In this document: positions 28,375 through 37,951 of the stretch, one piece after another
How the letters are laid out: every line of letters begins with the position of its first letter
Position numbering within the stretch: the stretch's first letter is position 1
NCBI RefSeq assembly: GCF_003332885.2
Contig: NZ_QOWJ01000002.1
Coordinates: 310,001 to 374,000 of the forward strand
Direction of reading: 5' to 3'
DNA from: Paracnuella aquatica
Lineage (GTDB): Bacteria > Bacteroidota > Bacteroidia > Chitinophagales > Chitinophagaceae
DNA length: 64,000 nt
Notes under the pieces: model-generated
Database searches by the model: none
What the model was told of the DNA's origin: nothing
The model's input: the letters and a program-made list of their open reading frames with translations, nothing else
Made by a program: the position numbers and the translations under genes

Positions 28375-31263
28375 ATGAAACGATTGCTGCTGCTGTTGGC
28401 CCTGTTTGCCTGTACCCTTTCCCATGCCCAGTTGCTCCGGTGGAGCCCCCCATTTATAAAAGAGGCCGATGCGGCCCAAGCCCTCACCATTACCCTTGAT
28501 GCTGCAAAAGGAAATAAAGGCCTGCTGAACCATGCGGCCGGCGATGTATACGTGCACATTGGGGTCATCACCTCGCTGAGCAGCGGTGCCAGCGACTGGA
28601 AATATTCAAAATTTGCCTGGGCTACTACACCTGCCGAAGCCAAAGCGACAACAGCCGGGGCGGGCAAATGGACCTACACCATCAACGGAAGCCTGCGGAG
28701 TTTTTTCGGCATCACCAACACAACAGAAACCATTCAAAAAATTGCCATCCTGTTCCGCAGCGGCAACGGCAATGCAAAGCAAGCGAACAGCGACGGCAGC
28801 GATATGTATATCCCGGTTTCGGATGGTTCGCTGGCAGTGCGCATTACAGATCCCTACTCCGAGCCGCGTTATGTGCCCCAACTGGAGCAGCAAACTTGGA
28901 AGCTCAACTCCACGTTTACTTTGGCGGCTGCAGCTTCGCGGCCGGCGAATCTGGCGCTCTATCATAATGGAGCCAAAATCAGTGCGGCCAGTAATGCCAC
29001 CGAAATAAGTGTTGATGCCTCGGTAGTGGCGGAAGGCCAGCAGGTGCTGGTAGCCGAAGCGGTGGAGGCCGGCGTTACCCGCCGCGATACGGTGCGGGTG
29101 TTTGTGGCACCAACCGCCCTACCCACGGCGGCACTGCCGGCCGGTGTGCGGGATGGCATCAATTACGAGCCCGGCGATACATCGGCAACGCTGGTGTTGT
29201 TTGCCCCCGGCAAATCCACGGTTTCCGTTTTGGGCGATTTCAACGGATGGGCGCCCGATGTGAAATACATCATGAACAAAACCCCCGATGGGCAACGGTT
29301 TTGGCTGCGCCTTACCGGCCTGGCACCCGGCACCGAATACGCCTATCAGTACCTGGTAGATAACACCCTGCGCATTGCCGATTACTACACCGAAAAAGTG
29401 CTGGACCCCTGGAACGACCAATATATTTCCGCAACAACCTATCCCGGACTGAAAGCTTACCCAACGGGCAAAACCACCGGCATTGTAAGCGTGCTGCAAA
29501 CCCGCAAGCCGGCCTACAACTGGGCGGTGCAAAATTTTACCCGGCCCGATAAACGCAGCCTCGTTATTTACGAACTGCACCTCCGCGATTTTGTAGCGGC
29601 CCACGACTGGAACACGCTGGTAGACACCATTTCCTACCTCAAACGGTTAGGTGTAAACGCAATTGAGCTCATGCCGTTCAACGAGTTTGAAGGCAACAAT
29701 TCCTGGGGCTACAACAGCTCGTTTTATTTTGCCCCCGATAAATACTACGGTACCGCCAACAGCCTCAAACGTTTTGTTGATTCGGCGCATGCCAATGGCA
29801 TGGCAGTGATCATGGACATGGTGCTGAACCACTCGTTTGGCCAAAGCCCCATGGTGCAACTGTATGCCAACAGCAACGGTGAGCCTACGGAAGCAAACCC
29901 CTGGTTCAATGCCGACCAGAACCCATCGGAAGCGGGCTACCAGGGCAAGCACCCTTTTGGCGTGGGTTACGATTTTAACCACGATGCTGCACCGGTGCGC
30001 TATTTTACGGGCCGTGTGGTGGAGCATTGGCTGCGGGAGTACAAACTGGATGGTTTTCGGTTCGACCTGTCGAAAGGTTTTACCCAAAAATATACCGGCA
30101 ACGATGTGGGCGCCTGGAGTGCTTACGATGCCGACCGGGTGGCGCTGTGGAAAGGATATTACGATACGGTGCAGCAAAAATCGGCCAGCGCATACGTGAT
30201 CCTCGAGCACCTGTCGGAAAATAAAGAGGAGCGGGAACTGGCCGATTACGGCATGATGTTCTGGGGCAATATGAGCCACAACTACCAGGAGGCGGCCATG
30301 GGATATTTGCAAAACTCCAACCTGGAAGGCGGCCTGCACACGGCCCGCACATGGAGCAAGCCACACCTCATTACTTATATGGAAAGCCACGACGAAGAAC
30401 GCATTGTGTATAAAAACGTGGCTTTTGGCAACAGCGCCGGCGCCTATAATGTAAAAAGCCTGCCCGTGGCGCTGAAGCGCATGGAGTTGAACGCAGCCTT
30501 TTTGCTGACGCAGCCCGGCCCGAAAATGATCTGGCAGTTTGGCGAACTGGGTTACGATGGAAGCATCAACCGCTGCGAAGACGGCACCATTAAAGACGAT
30601 TGCCGCACGGCGCCCAAACCCATTCGCTGGGAATATTACTCCGATGCGGCCCGCAGGTCGGTGTATGATGTGTATGCAAAAATGATCGGCCTCCGGATGC
30701 ACCCGTCTTTCAGGCAGGCGTTTATGGGCGGGCTATTTGAGTCGGGTCTGGGTGGCGGTTTCAAATGGCAGCAATTGCTTACGGACAGTTCCAAAGTAGT
30801 GACAGTAGGTAATTTCGACGTGGCGCCCCTTTCGGGTTCCGTGAGCTTTCCCGGTGGCGGCACCTGGTACAACCTGTTGGATGGAACGCCGCTGCAGGCC
30901 ACCGGCCAGGCGCAAAACTTTACGCTGCAGCCCGGCGAATACCGTGTTTATATAAACCGCAACCTGAACGGGGCGGCACCGCCTCCTCCGGTAGCGGTAA
31001 CCAATTTCGATATGGTTGCCTTTCCCAACCCGGCAGTGGGCGATGTACAGGTAAAGGTCAGCAACCCTGAGGCGGGCCGTGTTACCGTTCGCCTGTACAA
31101 TGCCATGGGGCAGTGGGTAGCCACCCTGCAGGATGGGGTGCTGGCAAAGGGCACACATGTACTTACCTTTAACCGCAGCGGGTTAGCTGCCAACAGCGGC
31201 ATGTATTACCTGAAGGCCGTTTCCAATACTGGTTCCAAAACTGTAGACCTTTTATTTCATTGA
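28375..31263 (+). CDS. Secreted GH13 alpha-amylase-family enzyme with T9SS sorting tail
   Basis: A 962-residue exported glycosidase. The signal peptide ends SHAQ. N-terminal beta-sandwich modules (about 25-250) lead to a CBM48/Early-set domain (about 262-350; LVLFAPGKSTVSVLGDFNGW). The GH13 barrel (about 390-770) has all catalytic residues: nucleophile D564 in GFRFDLSKG, acid/base E611 in ILEHLSE and the third carboxylate D673 in MESHDEER. The C-terminal 80 residues (from about 882; VAFPNPAVGDVQVKVSN...GMYYLKAVS) are a type A T9SS sorting domain, so the enzyme is likely surface-attached or released. It heads the alpha-glucan locus, with the Nudix regulator two bases downstream. Confidence 0.93.
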   Translation: MKRLLLLLALFACTLSHAQLLRWSPPFIKEADAAQALTITLDAAKGNKGLLNHAAGDVYVHIGVITSLSSGASDWKYSKFAWATTPAEAKATTAGAGKWTYTINGSLRSFFGITNTTETIQKIAILFRSGNGNAKQANSDGSDMYIPVSDGSLAVRITDPYSEPRYVPQLEQQTWKLNSTFTLAAAASRPANLALYHNGAKISAASNATEISVDASVVAEGQQVLVAEAVEAGVTRRDTVRVFVAPTALPTAALPAGVRDGINYEPGDTSATLVLFAPGKSTVSVLGDFNGWAPDVKYIMNKTPDGQRFWLRLTGLAPGTEYAYQYLVDNTLRIADYYTEKVLDPWNDQYISATTYPGLKAYPTGKTTGIVSVLQTRKPAYNWAVQNFTRPDKRSLVIYELHLRDFVAAHDWNTLVDTISYLKRLGVNAIELMPFNEFEGNNSWGYNSSFYFAPDKYYGTANSLKRFVDSAHANGMAVIMDMVLNHSFGQSPMVQLYANSNGEPTEANPWFNADQNPSEAGYQGKHPFGVGYDFNHDAAPVRYFTGRVVEHWLREYKLDGFRFDLSKGFTQKYTGNDVGAWSAYDADRVALWKGYYDTVQQKSASAYVILEHLSENKEERELADYGMMFWGNMSHNYQEAAMGYLQNSNLEGGLHTARTWSKPHLITYMESHDEERIVYKNVAFGNSAGAYNVKSLPVALKRMELNAAFLLTQPGPKMIWQFGELGYDGSINRCEDGTIKDDCRTAPKPIRWEYYSDAARRSVYDVYAKMIGLRMHPSFRQAFMGGLFESGLGGGFKWQQLLTDSSKVVTVGNFDVAPLSGSVSFPGGGTWYNLLDGTPLQATGQAQNFTLQPGEYRVYINRNLNGAAPPPPVAVTNFDMVAFPNPAVGDVQVKVSNPEAGRVTVRLYNAMGQWVATLQDGVLAKGTHVLTFNRSGLAANSGMYYLKAVSNTGSKTVDLLFH

Positions 31264-31265
31264 TC

Positions 31266-32000
31266 ATGACCGAACAAAAGCTGGCACAAATGAAAAATGC
31301 AGCCCTTGAAAAAAGCAGCCACCTCGAGTATTTTAATATTGCCATCTCGGTCGACTGCGTCATTTTTGGTTACGAGGAAAAACAATTGAAAGTACTGCTC
31401 ATCAAGTCGGATCTGGAGGAGTTTGAAGGCATGTGGTCGCTGCTCGGCGACCTGGTGCGCCCCGACGAAGACCTCGAAGCGGCCTCTTACCGTGTGCTGC
31501 AGGAGCGTACCGGCCTCGACAACCTGTACCTGGAGCAGGTGTACACTTTTGGCGCCACCGGCCGCCACCCATCCGGCCGCGTTATTACCACCGCTTATTA
31601 CTCCCTTATCGATATCAACCGCTACAAACTGCGCACCTCCGGCAACGGCCTGCACTGGCAACCGGTGCACGGGCTGGAAAGCATGGCGTTTGACCACCGC
31701 CTGATTGTGGACACCTGCCTCAAACGCCTGCAGGATGCTGTGATGGAACACCCGGTGGTGTTCAACCTGCTGCCCGAAAAGTTTTCGCTGCGCGAACTGC
31801 AGGATGTGTACGAAGCTATTTTGGGCGTGGAGTTGGACCGCCGCAACTTCCGCAAACGCATCAGCCTCAAGGGCTGGCTCGAGGATTTAAATGAAATGGA
31901 ATCCGACGTGCCACACCGTCCGGGCAAGGTGTATGGCCTGAAAAACGACTTCCGCAGCCATGGGAAAAAGGGTGCCCATGCCCCCCAACCCATTGTGTGA
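31266..32000 (+). CDS. Nudix-fold transcriptional regulator (AraR/NrtR-like)
   Basis: A 244-residue protein with an N-terminal Nudix fold (about 22-155; EYFNIAISVDCVIFGYEEKQLKVLLIKS trimmed here) and a C-terminal winged-helix segment (about 165-225; LPEKFSLRELQDVYEAILG...NFRKRI). The Nudix box at 61-84 keeps G61, E68 and G83, but the catalytic REUxEE core reads RVLQER (76-81). That lacks two of the metal-binding glutamates, so hydrolase activity is unlikely. Bacteroidota use such proteins as sugar-responsive repressors (for example BtAraR). It follows the amylase by two bases and precedes SusC, so it is the likely local regulator. The ligand is inferred to be a sugar. Confidence 0.85.
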   Translation: MTEQKLAQMKNAALEKSSHLEYFNIAISVDCVIFGYEEKQLKVLLIKSDLEEFEGMWSLLGDLVRPDEDLEAASYRVLQERTGLDNLYLEQVYTFGATGRHPSGRVITTAYYSLIDINRYKLRTSGNGLHWQPVHGLESMAFDHRLIVDTCLKRLQDAVMEHPVVFNLLPEKFSLRELQDVYEAILGVELDRRNFRKRISLKGWLEDLNEMESDVPHRPGKVYGLKNDFRSHGKKGAHAPQPIV

Positions 32001-32082
32001 CAATCCCTTTTTAAGTCTGGAAAAAAATAAAGATCAAAATCATAAAGGGCATTTCAAAATTGTCCTAAATTGTGTCCTTAAT

Positions 32083-32120
32083 ACACGATGTTAACGTGTC
32101 TTTAACACACATATCGTGTT
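32083..32120 (+). promoter_or_regulatory. Putative operator pair upstream of susC
   Basis: Two adjacent palindrome-like sites, ACACG...CGTGT (32083-32099) and AACAC...GTGTT (32104-32120), lie 36-73 bases before the susC start, within the only gap between the regulator gene and SusCDE. They are candidate binding sites for the Nudix regulator. Confidence 0.45.
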
Positions 32121-32155
32121 TTATTTCAAGCATTTAAACTTCAAAGCTTGCTATC

Positions 32156-35122
32156 ATGAACGTGAGAAAAATGATCCGGGCAATTATATTGCCTGTGTTA
32201 GCCTTGCTCCTAACCCTCCAGTTATCTGCACAAAATCGAACTATTAATGGCCGTGTAACCGATGCCACCGGAAAAGCCCTCGCTGGTGTAACCGTGTCGG
32301 TAAACGGTACCGCAGCCACCACCACCGATGCCGAAGGCAACTACACCATCAGCGTGCCCCAAACGGCAGGCACATTGGTGTTTACCTCGGTTGGCTTTGA
32401 GCGCCGCGAAATCAGCGTAGGCGACCAGGCTACGGTTGATGTAACCCTGCAAAACACTGCCGGCAGCCTTGGCGAGGTAGTAGTGGTGGGCTATGGTACC
32501 CAGCGTCGCCGCGACCTGACCGGTTCTGTAACCTCGGTTACGGCAAAAGACTTTCAAAAAGGCGTGATCCCCACCCCCGAGCAACTGATTGCCGGTAAAG
32601 TGGCCGGTGTGCAAATCACCACCAACGGTGGCGCACCAGGTTCGGGCAGCACCATCCGCATCCGCGGTGGCGCATCGCTCAATGCCTCGAACGACCCGCT
32701 GATTGTAGTGGACGGCGTGCCCCTGACCTCGGGTGGTATTTCCGGTGCTGCAAATGCGTTGTCGCTGATCAACCCCAACGACATTGAAAGCATGAACATC
32801 CTGAAAGATGCATCGGCTACCGCCATTTACGGTTCCCGTGCCTCTAATGGTGTAATCATCATTACCACTAAAAAAGGGGTGAGCGGCAAACCGCAGTTTA
32901 CATTTAATACGCAGTTGTCGGCTGCCAACAATACCCGCCAGGTAGAAATGCTTTCGGCTAACCAGTTCCGTGAGTTTATCAATGCCCGCGGCAACTCGGA
33001 CCAAAAAGCACTGCTGGGCGAAGCCAATACCAACTGGCAGGATGAGATTTACACCACTGCCCTTTCTCAGGACAACAACCTGGCGGTGCGTGGCTCGCTG
33101 GGCCGCATGCCTTACCGTGCATCGGTTGGTTTCCTCAACCAGGATGGTGTGCTGAAAGGCGGCAACATGAAGCGTACCTCGGCTGCGCTGAACCTGAGCC
33201 CCAAGTTTTTTGACGACCACCTGCGTGTGGACATCAGCCTGAAAGGCGCCATGACCAATAATAAATTTGCCGACGAAGGTGCCATCGGCGCTGCCGTAAC
33301 CTTTGATCCAACGCAACCGGTAACTACCGGCAGCAAGCGTTATGGCGGTTATTTTGAGTGGCTCGACCCTACAGCATTGACGCCCAACTCCAATGCGCCC
33401 CGCAACCCTGTTGGCCTGCTCAATCAGCGCGACGATAAAAGCACCGTATACCGCAGCATTGGTAATGCGCAATTTGATTACCGCTTTCATTTTCTGCCCG
33501 AACTGCGTGCCAACCTGAACGTGGGTTACGACGTGATGCAGGGCAAAGGCACCGTGTTTGTTCCGGACAGCGCCGCATCGCAATACCTGCGCGACGGCCA
33601 GAACACCGAGTACAAGCGTGGCCGCGAAAACAAAGTGCTGGAATTTTACCTGAACTACGCGAAAGACATCGATGCCATTGACAGCCGTGTGGATGTGTTG
33701 GCCGGTTATTCGTACCAGGATTTCCTGGACAGGATTTACAACTATGCCGATTACAACGCAGCTGGTGGACTGATTGCCGGTTCGGAGCCCAACTTTGCTA
33801 CCGACCGTCCGCAGTACACGCTGCTGTCGTACTACGGCCGTTTGAACTATACCCTTAAAGGAAAATACCTTCTGACCGCAACAGTGCGCCGCGATGGTTC
33901 TTCGCGTTTTGCCGAAGAAAACCGCTGGGGTATATTCCCCTCCGTGGCACTGGGCTGGAACGTCCGGGAAGAATCCTTCCTCCGCGATGTGCGGGCCCTC
34001 AACTCCCTGAAGCTGCGTGCCTCTTACGGCATCACCGGCCAGCAGGAAGGCATTGGATACTACGACTATATCTCTTATTACAACCTGAGCTCGCCTACAG
34101 CCCGTTACGAGTTGGGCAATACATTTTACAACATGTACCGCCCCGGTGGTTACTACCGCGATCGTAAATGGGAAGAAACCAGCACTTACAACGTAGGCCT
34201 GGACTATGGTTTCCTGGGCAACCGTGTTTCGGGTACCATTGATTATTACTACCGCGAAACAAACGACCTGCTGAACAACATTGTGCAGCCGGCCGGTACC
34301 AACTTCTCAAACCGCATTGTGGCCAACGTAGGCAGCATGGTAAACAAAGGTTTTGAGTTTGCCGTAAACGTGGTGCCGGTGCGCAACAGCGACTGGAACT
34401 GGGACGTGAACTACAACGTGACCTTTAATAAAAACGAGATCACCAACCTCACCATTGCACCCGATCCTTCTTTCCCCGGCAACGAGTACGGCGGCATTGC
34501 AGGCGGTGTGGGCAACACCATCCAGATCAACTCGGTGGGCAGCCCCCGCGGTGCATTTTACACTTACCAACAGGTGTATGACGAAGCGGGTAAACCAGTA
34601 GAAGGTTTGTTTGTTGACCGTGATGGCAATGGTGTAATCAATGAGCGGGACCGCTACCAGTACAAGCAGTCCGATCCAAGGGTGTTCATGGGTTTGAGCT
34701 CCAACGTATCTTATCGTAAGTGGAACGGTGGCTTTGTGGCCCGCGCCAACTTCGACAACTACGTGTACAACAACGTGTACAGCAACCTGGGTCGCTTTAC
34801 TGCAGTGGGCGGTTTGCCCAACATCCTGAACAATGCTTCGGTGAACATCCTGGAAACCGGCTTTGGCGGTGGCAACATCAACCAGCTGATGAGCGATTAC
34901 TATGTACAAAACGCATCGTTCCTGCGGATGGACAACATTTTTGTAGGATACAATGCCGGTAAAATTTACCGCGACGTATCGCTGCGCCTGAGTGCTACCG
35001 TGCAGAACGCATTTGTGATCACCAAGTACAAAGGTTTGGACCCGGAGATCAGCGGCGGTATCGACAATAGTTTTTACCCACGTCCCCGCACTTATGTATT
35101 GGGCCTAAACCTGGATTTTTAA
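32156..35122 (+). CDS. SusC-like TonB-linked outer-membrane transporter (first locus)
   Basis: A 988-residue SusC/RagA-family transporter that imports oligosaccharides together with a SusD lid. After the signal peptide (ALLLTLQLSAQ) come the carboxypeptidase-like domain (about 27-105; ITINGRVTDATGKALAGVTV-type), the TonB-interacting region (VVVVGYGTQRRRDLTGSV, about 108-126) and the plug with IRIRGGASLNASNDPLIVVDGVP. The barrel ends RPRTYVLGLNLDF. A SusD gene follows by 21 bases and a SusE/F gene after that. With the GH13 amylase upstream, an alpha-glucan substrate is the best inference. Confidence 0.96.
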   Translation: MNVRKMIRAIILPVLALLLTLQLSAQNRTINGRVTDATGKALAGVTVSVNGTAATTTDAEGNYTISVPQTAGTLVFTSVGFERREISVGDQATVDVTLQNTAGSLGEVVVVGYGTQRRRDLTGSVTSVTAKDFQKGVIPTPEQLIAGKVAGVQITTNGGAPGSGSTIRIRGGASLNASNDPLIVVDGVPLTSGGISGAANALSLINPNDIESMNILKDASATAIYGSRASNGVIIITTKKGVSGKPQFTFNTQLSAANNTRQVEMLSANQFREFINARGNSDQKALLGEANTNWQDEIYTTALSQDNNLAVRGSLGRMPYRASVGFLNQDGVLKGGNMKRTSAALNLSPKFFDDHLRVDISLKGAMTNNKFADEGAIGAAVTFDPTQPVTTGSKRYGGYFEWLDPTALTPNSNAPRNPVGLLNQRDDKSTVYRSIGNAQFDYRFHFLPELRANLNVGYDVMQGKGTVFVPDSAASQYLRDGQNTEYKRGRENKVLEFYLNYAKDIDAIDSRVDVLAGYSYQDFLDRIYNYADYNAAGGLIAGSEPNFATDRPQYTLLSYYGRLNYTLKGKYLLTATVRRDGSSRFAEENRWGIFPSVALGWNVREESFLRDVRALNSLKLRASYGITGQQEGIGYYDYISYYNLSSPTARYELGNTFYNMYRPGGYYRDRKWEETSTYNVGLDYGFLGNRVSGTIDYYYRETNDLLNNIVQPAGTNFSNRIVANVGSMVNKGFEFAVNVVPVRNSDWNWDVNYNVTFNKNEITNLTIAPDPSFPGNEYGGIAGGVGNTIQINSVGSPRGAFYTYQQVYDEAGKPVEGLFVDRDGNGVINERDRYQYKQSDPRVFMGLSSNVSYRKWNGGFVARANFDNYVYNNVYSNLGRFTAVGGLPNILNNASVNILETGFGGGNINQLMSDYYVQNASFLRMDNIFVGYNAGKIYRDVSLRLSATVQNAFVITKYKGLDPEISGGIDNSFYPRPRTYVLGLNLDF

Positions 35123-35143
35123 TTAATAAAGAGATTGAAGCAT

Positions 35144-36730
35144 ATGAAACGTAGCTTTTTCAACATAATGATGGCAGGTGCCGTAGCCGTATCCACGCTG
35201 GCATCCTGCACCAAAGACCTGGACCGCCTGCCACAAAACGAGATCACTGCCGAGCAGGTATATTCCACCCCTGCCGGTTACAAACAGGCATTTGCCAAAG
35301 TGTATGGCGCCTTTGCGCTTACCGGTAACCAGGGCCCTGCGGGCAATGGCGATATACAGGGCATCGATGAAGGTTTCTCCGACTTTTTGCGCCTGTACTG
35401 GAATGCACAGGAGCTGCCTACCGATGAAGCGGTAATTGGTTGGGGTGATGCAGGCCTTCCCGATTTTCACAACATGAGCTGGGGCTCAAACAACCCGTTC
35501 CTGCAAGGTTTGTACTACCGTTGTTACTACCAGATCACGCTGGCCAACGATTTTATCCGCCAGTCGTCTGATGCCAGCCTGAGCAGCCGCGGTATTTCAG
35601 GTAACGATGCCGAGGAAATTCGCAAGTACCGCAACGAAGCCCGCTTTTTGCGTGCCTACCAGTATTCGGTGCTGATGGACCTGTTTGGCAACGTGCCGTT
35701 TATTACCGATGCCGATGCATTGGGCAGTGTATTGCCCCGCCAGATTCAGCGCGGCGAACTGTTTACCTGGATTGAAACCGAGCTGAAAGAACTGGAAACC
35801 GTACTGGCCGATGCCCGTGCCAACGAGTATGGCCGTGCCGATAAAGGTGCCGCCTGGGCCCTGCTGGCACGCAACTACCTCAACGCACAAGTATACACCG
35901 GCACTGCCCGTTACAACGAGGCCGTTACTTATTCTAAAAAAGTAATCGACGCAGGATATTCGCTGATCCCGAACTACCAGCACCTGATGCTGGCCGACAA
36001 CCACCTGAACCGGGATGAATTTATCCTCACCATTAACTACGATGGCCTGAGCACACAAGGCTATGGCGGCACTACTTACCTGGTGCATGCAGCCGTGGTA
36101 GATGGCATGGATGCTACCCGCGACTTTGGTATTCCCAGCGGTGGCTGGTTTGGCCTGCGCACCACTAAAAGCCTGGTGCAACTGTTCCCGGTGGTGGATG
36201 GTACCGGCGACAAGCGTGCCCAGTTTCAAAGAAACAAACTGGAGATTGATGATGTAAGCAAATCTTCGGAAGGCTATGGCATCCGCAAGTTCCGCAACGT
36301 AAACCGCGACGGCAGCATTGCCAAAAACATCGACGCCCGTGGCGATTTTGTTTCGGTTGATTTCCCCATCTTCCGCCTGGCAGAGCAGTACCTGATTTAT
36401 GCCGAAGCAGTACTGCGTGGTGGCACCGGCGGCAGCCAAACGCTGGCGCTGCAATACATCAACGACCTGCGCGACCGTGCCGATGCATCGGCTGTAACCA
36501 GCATCAACACCGATTTTATTTTGGATGAGCGTGCCCGTGAGTTGTATTGGGAAGGTTTCCGCCGTACCGATCTGATCCGCTACAACCGCTTTACCACCGG
36601 CACTTACCTGTGGCCCTGGAAAGGTGGCGTACGTGATGGCCGTGCTGTAGAAGCATTCCGCTCGGTGTACCCCATCCCCGCATCGGATGTTACTGCCAAC
36701 CCCAACCTGGAGCAAAACACAGGCTATTAA
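35144..36730 (+). CDS. SusD-like glycan-binding lipoprotein (first locus)
   Basis: A 528-residue surface lipoprotein of the RagB/SusD family. The start is ATG 35144 (MKRSFFNIMMAG), giving a signal ending in the lipobox LASC. TPR-like helices (RNEARFLRAYQYSVLMDLFGNVP; GAAWALLARNYLNAQVYTG) and the C-terminal SusD signature (LDERARELYWEGFRRTDLIRYNRF...YPIPASDVTANPNLEQNTGY) are intact. It pairs with the SusC transporter 21 bases upstream and binds the glycan at the cell surface. Confidence 0.96.
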   Translation: MKRSFFNIMMAGAVAVSTLASCTKDLDRLPQNEITAEQVYSTPAGYKQAFAKVYGAFALTGNQGPAGNGDIQGIDEGFSDFLRLYWNAQELPTDEAVIGWGDAGLPDFHNMSWGSNNPFLQGLYYRCYYQITLANDFIRQSSDASLSSRGISGNDAEEIRKYRNEARFLRAYQYSVLMDLFGNVPFITDADALGSVLPRQIQRGELFTWIETELKELETVLADARANEYGRADKGAAWALLARNYLNAQVYTGTARYNEAVTYSKKVIDAGYSLIPNYQHLMLADNHLNRDEFILTINYDGLSTQGYGGTTYLVHAAVVDGMDATRDFGIPSGGWFGLRTTKSLVQLFPVVDGTGDKRAQFQRNKLEIDDVSKSSEGYGIRKFRNVNRDGSIAKNIDARGDFVSVDFPIFRLAEQYLIYAEAVLRGGTGGSQTLALQYINDLRDRADASAVTSINTDFILDERARELYWEGFRRTDLIRYNRFTTGTYLWPWKGGVRDGRAVEAFRSVYPIPASDVTANPNLEQNTGY

Positions 36731-36761
36731 TAACTAACGATTACTTCAAAAAAGAAATAAA

Positions 36762-37820
36762 ATGAGAAACATACTTCAAAAATTGCTCTTGCTGTCGGTA
36801 GCATCGATGCTGCTGTGGGCATGCGAAAAAGAAGAGACAAGGGCTGTGCTGCGTTCCGGCGTTAGCCCCCAGCTGGCTGTTTCGGCCACTACCCTGGAGC
36901 TAAAGCAGGAAGATGCCGATAAAGCAGCCGCCAGCTTTACCTGGCCTGCGGTGGATTATGGCTTTACCGATGCTATTGGCTATGTGCTGCAGGTAGCAAA
37001 ATCAGGAACTAATTTTGCCGGTGCATCCACCGTTGAAATTGGCGTGAACAAAAGCGACCTGAAGAAAGAATTCAAGGTGGCCGAACTGAACGCCGAACTG
37101 AATAAGATCCTGACTCCCGGCCTGAGCCAGGAAATAGAAGTGCGCCTGAAAAGCAATACCATCAACCCCATTTATTCCAATACAGTAAAAATGATGGTGC
37201 GCCCTTACCGGGTTCGCATTTTCTACACCTTCCCGCAAGCCATCAACGTGGCCGGCAACTTCCAGGACTGGAACCCAGGTGCTGCACCGCAACTTGTATC
37301 GGTAAACAACAATGGCGAATACGAAGGATTTATCAATTTCTCCAACGCTGCCAACCCCGAGTTCAAGCTGGTTAAAGGGGCCGAGTGGGGTGCCGGCGAC
37401 TTTGGTTCGCCCAGCGCCGGAAAATTGAGCAACGGCGGTGATAACCTGAAGATCACCACCGGCGCAGGCATTTACCTGCTCCGCGCCAACACAACGGCAA
37501 TGACCTGGAGCGCTACTAAAGTGAATGGTATTGGCCTTATTGGCAGCGCCGTACCCACCACCGGCTGGGACAGCGACCGCGACATGGCCTTCGATGCAGC
37601 CAGCGGCACCTATAGCATTACGCTGGACCTGAACGCCGGCGAGATCAAGTTCCGTGCAAACGATGCATGGGCGCTTGACCTGGGTGATAACAGCAACCCT
37701 AACGATGGCCGTCCCGAAATTGGCGGCAGCAACATCAAGATCGATGCGGCTGGCAACTACACCATTACCCTCGACCTGCTGGTTGGCGGTAACTGGGTAT
37801 ACACCATCAAAAAGAACTAA
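36762..37820 (+). CDS. SusE/SusF-like outer-membrane starch-binding lipoprotein
   Basis: A 352-residue lipoprotein; the signal ends in LLWACEK. An N-terminal SusE-like Ig domain (about 30-150) is followed by two carbohydrate-binding beta-sandwiches (about 150-245, INVAGNFQDWNPGAAPQL; about 250-350, IGLIGSAVPTTGWDSDRDM). The ending GNWVYTIKKN is typical. SusE and SusF hold starch at the surface but are not enzymes. It is third in the SusCDE operon and is followed by a strong terminator. Its presence is the best single argument that this locus handles alpha-glucans. Confidence 0.9.
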   Translation: MRNILQKLLLLSVASMLLWACEKEETRAVLRSGVSPQLAVSATTLELKQEDADKAAASFTWPAVDYGFTDAIGYVLQVAKSGTNFAGASTVEIGVNKSDLKKEFKVAELNAELNKILTPGLSQEIEVRLKSNTINPIYSNTVKMMVRPYRVRIFYTFPQAINVAGNFQDWNPGAAPQLVSVNNNGEYEGFINFSNAANPEFKLVKGAEWGAGDFGSPSAGKLSNGGDNLKITTGAGIYLLRANTTAMTWSATKVNGIGLIGSAVPTTGWDSDRDMAFDAASGTYSITLDLNAGEIKFRANDAWALDLGDNSNPNDGRPEIGGSNIKIDAAGNYTITLDLLVGGNWVYTIKKN

Positions 37821-37840
37821 GCAAGACACCTTCCCCTGAT

Positions 37841-37868
37841 AAAGGCCGCTCCAACAGGGGCGGCCTTT
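37841..37868 (+). terminator. Terminator of the SusCDE operon
   Basis: AAAGGCCGCTCC (37841-37852) pairs with GGGGCGGCCTTT (37857-37868) around AACA, followed by a T-tract. It lies 20 bases after the SusE stop. Confidence 0.85.
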
Positions 37869-37951
37869 TTACTTACCTAAATATTTGATCATAACGCTGC
37901 AGTATAGCCGTAAAAAACAGACGGTTGGGTTGCAGCAGTACATTTGCAGGT

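Noticed and set aside
29647-30702. 351-codon minus-strand frame opposite the GH13 gene
   Set aside because: Antisense to the catalytic barrel; composition rich in His, Val and Phe as expected from reversed codons; no family match.
32222-33583. 453-codon minus-strand frame opposite susC
   Set aside because: Shadow frame of a GC-rich gene: no recognisable motifs, and the sense frame is a complete SusC protein.
35597-36715. 372-codon minus-strand frame opposite susD
   Set aside because: Antisense shadow of the SusD gene with no domain features and no promoter or start context.
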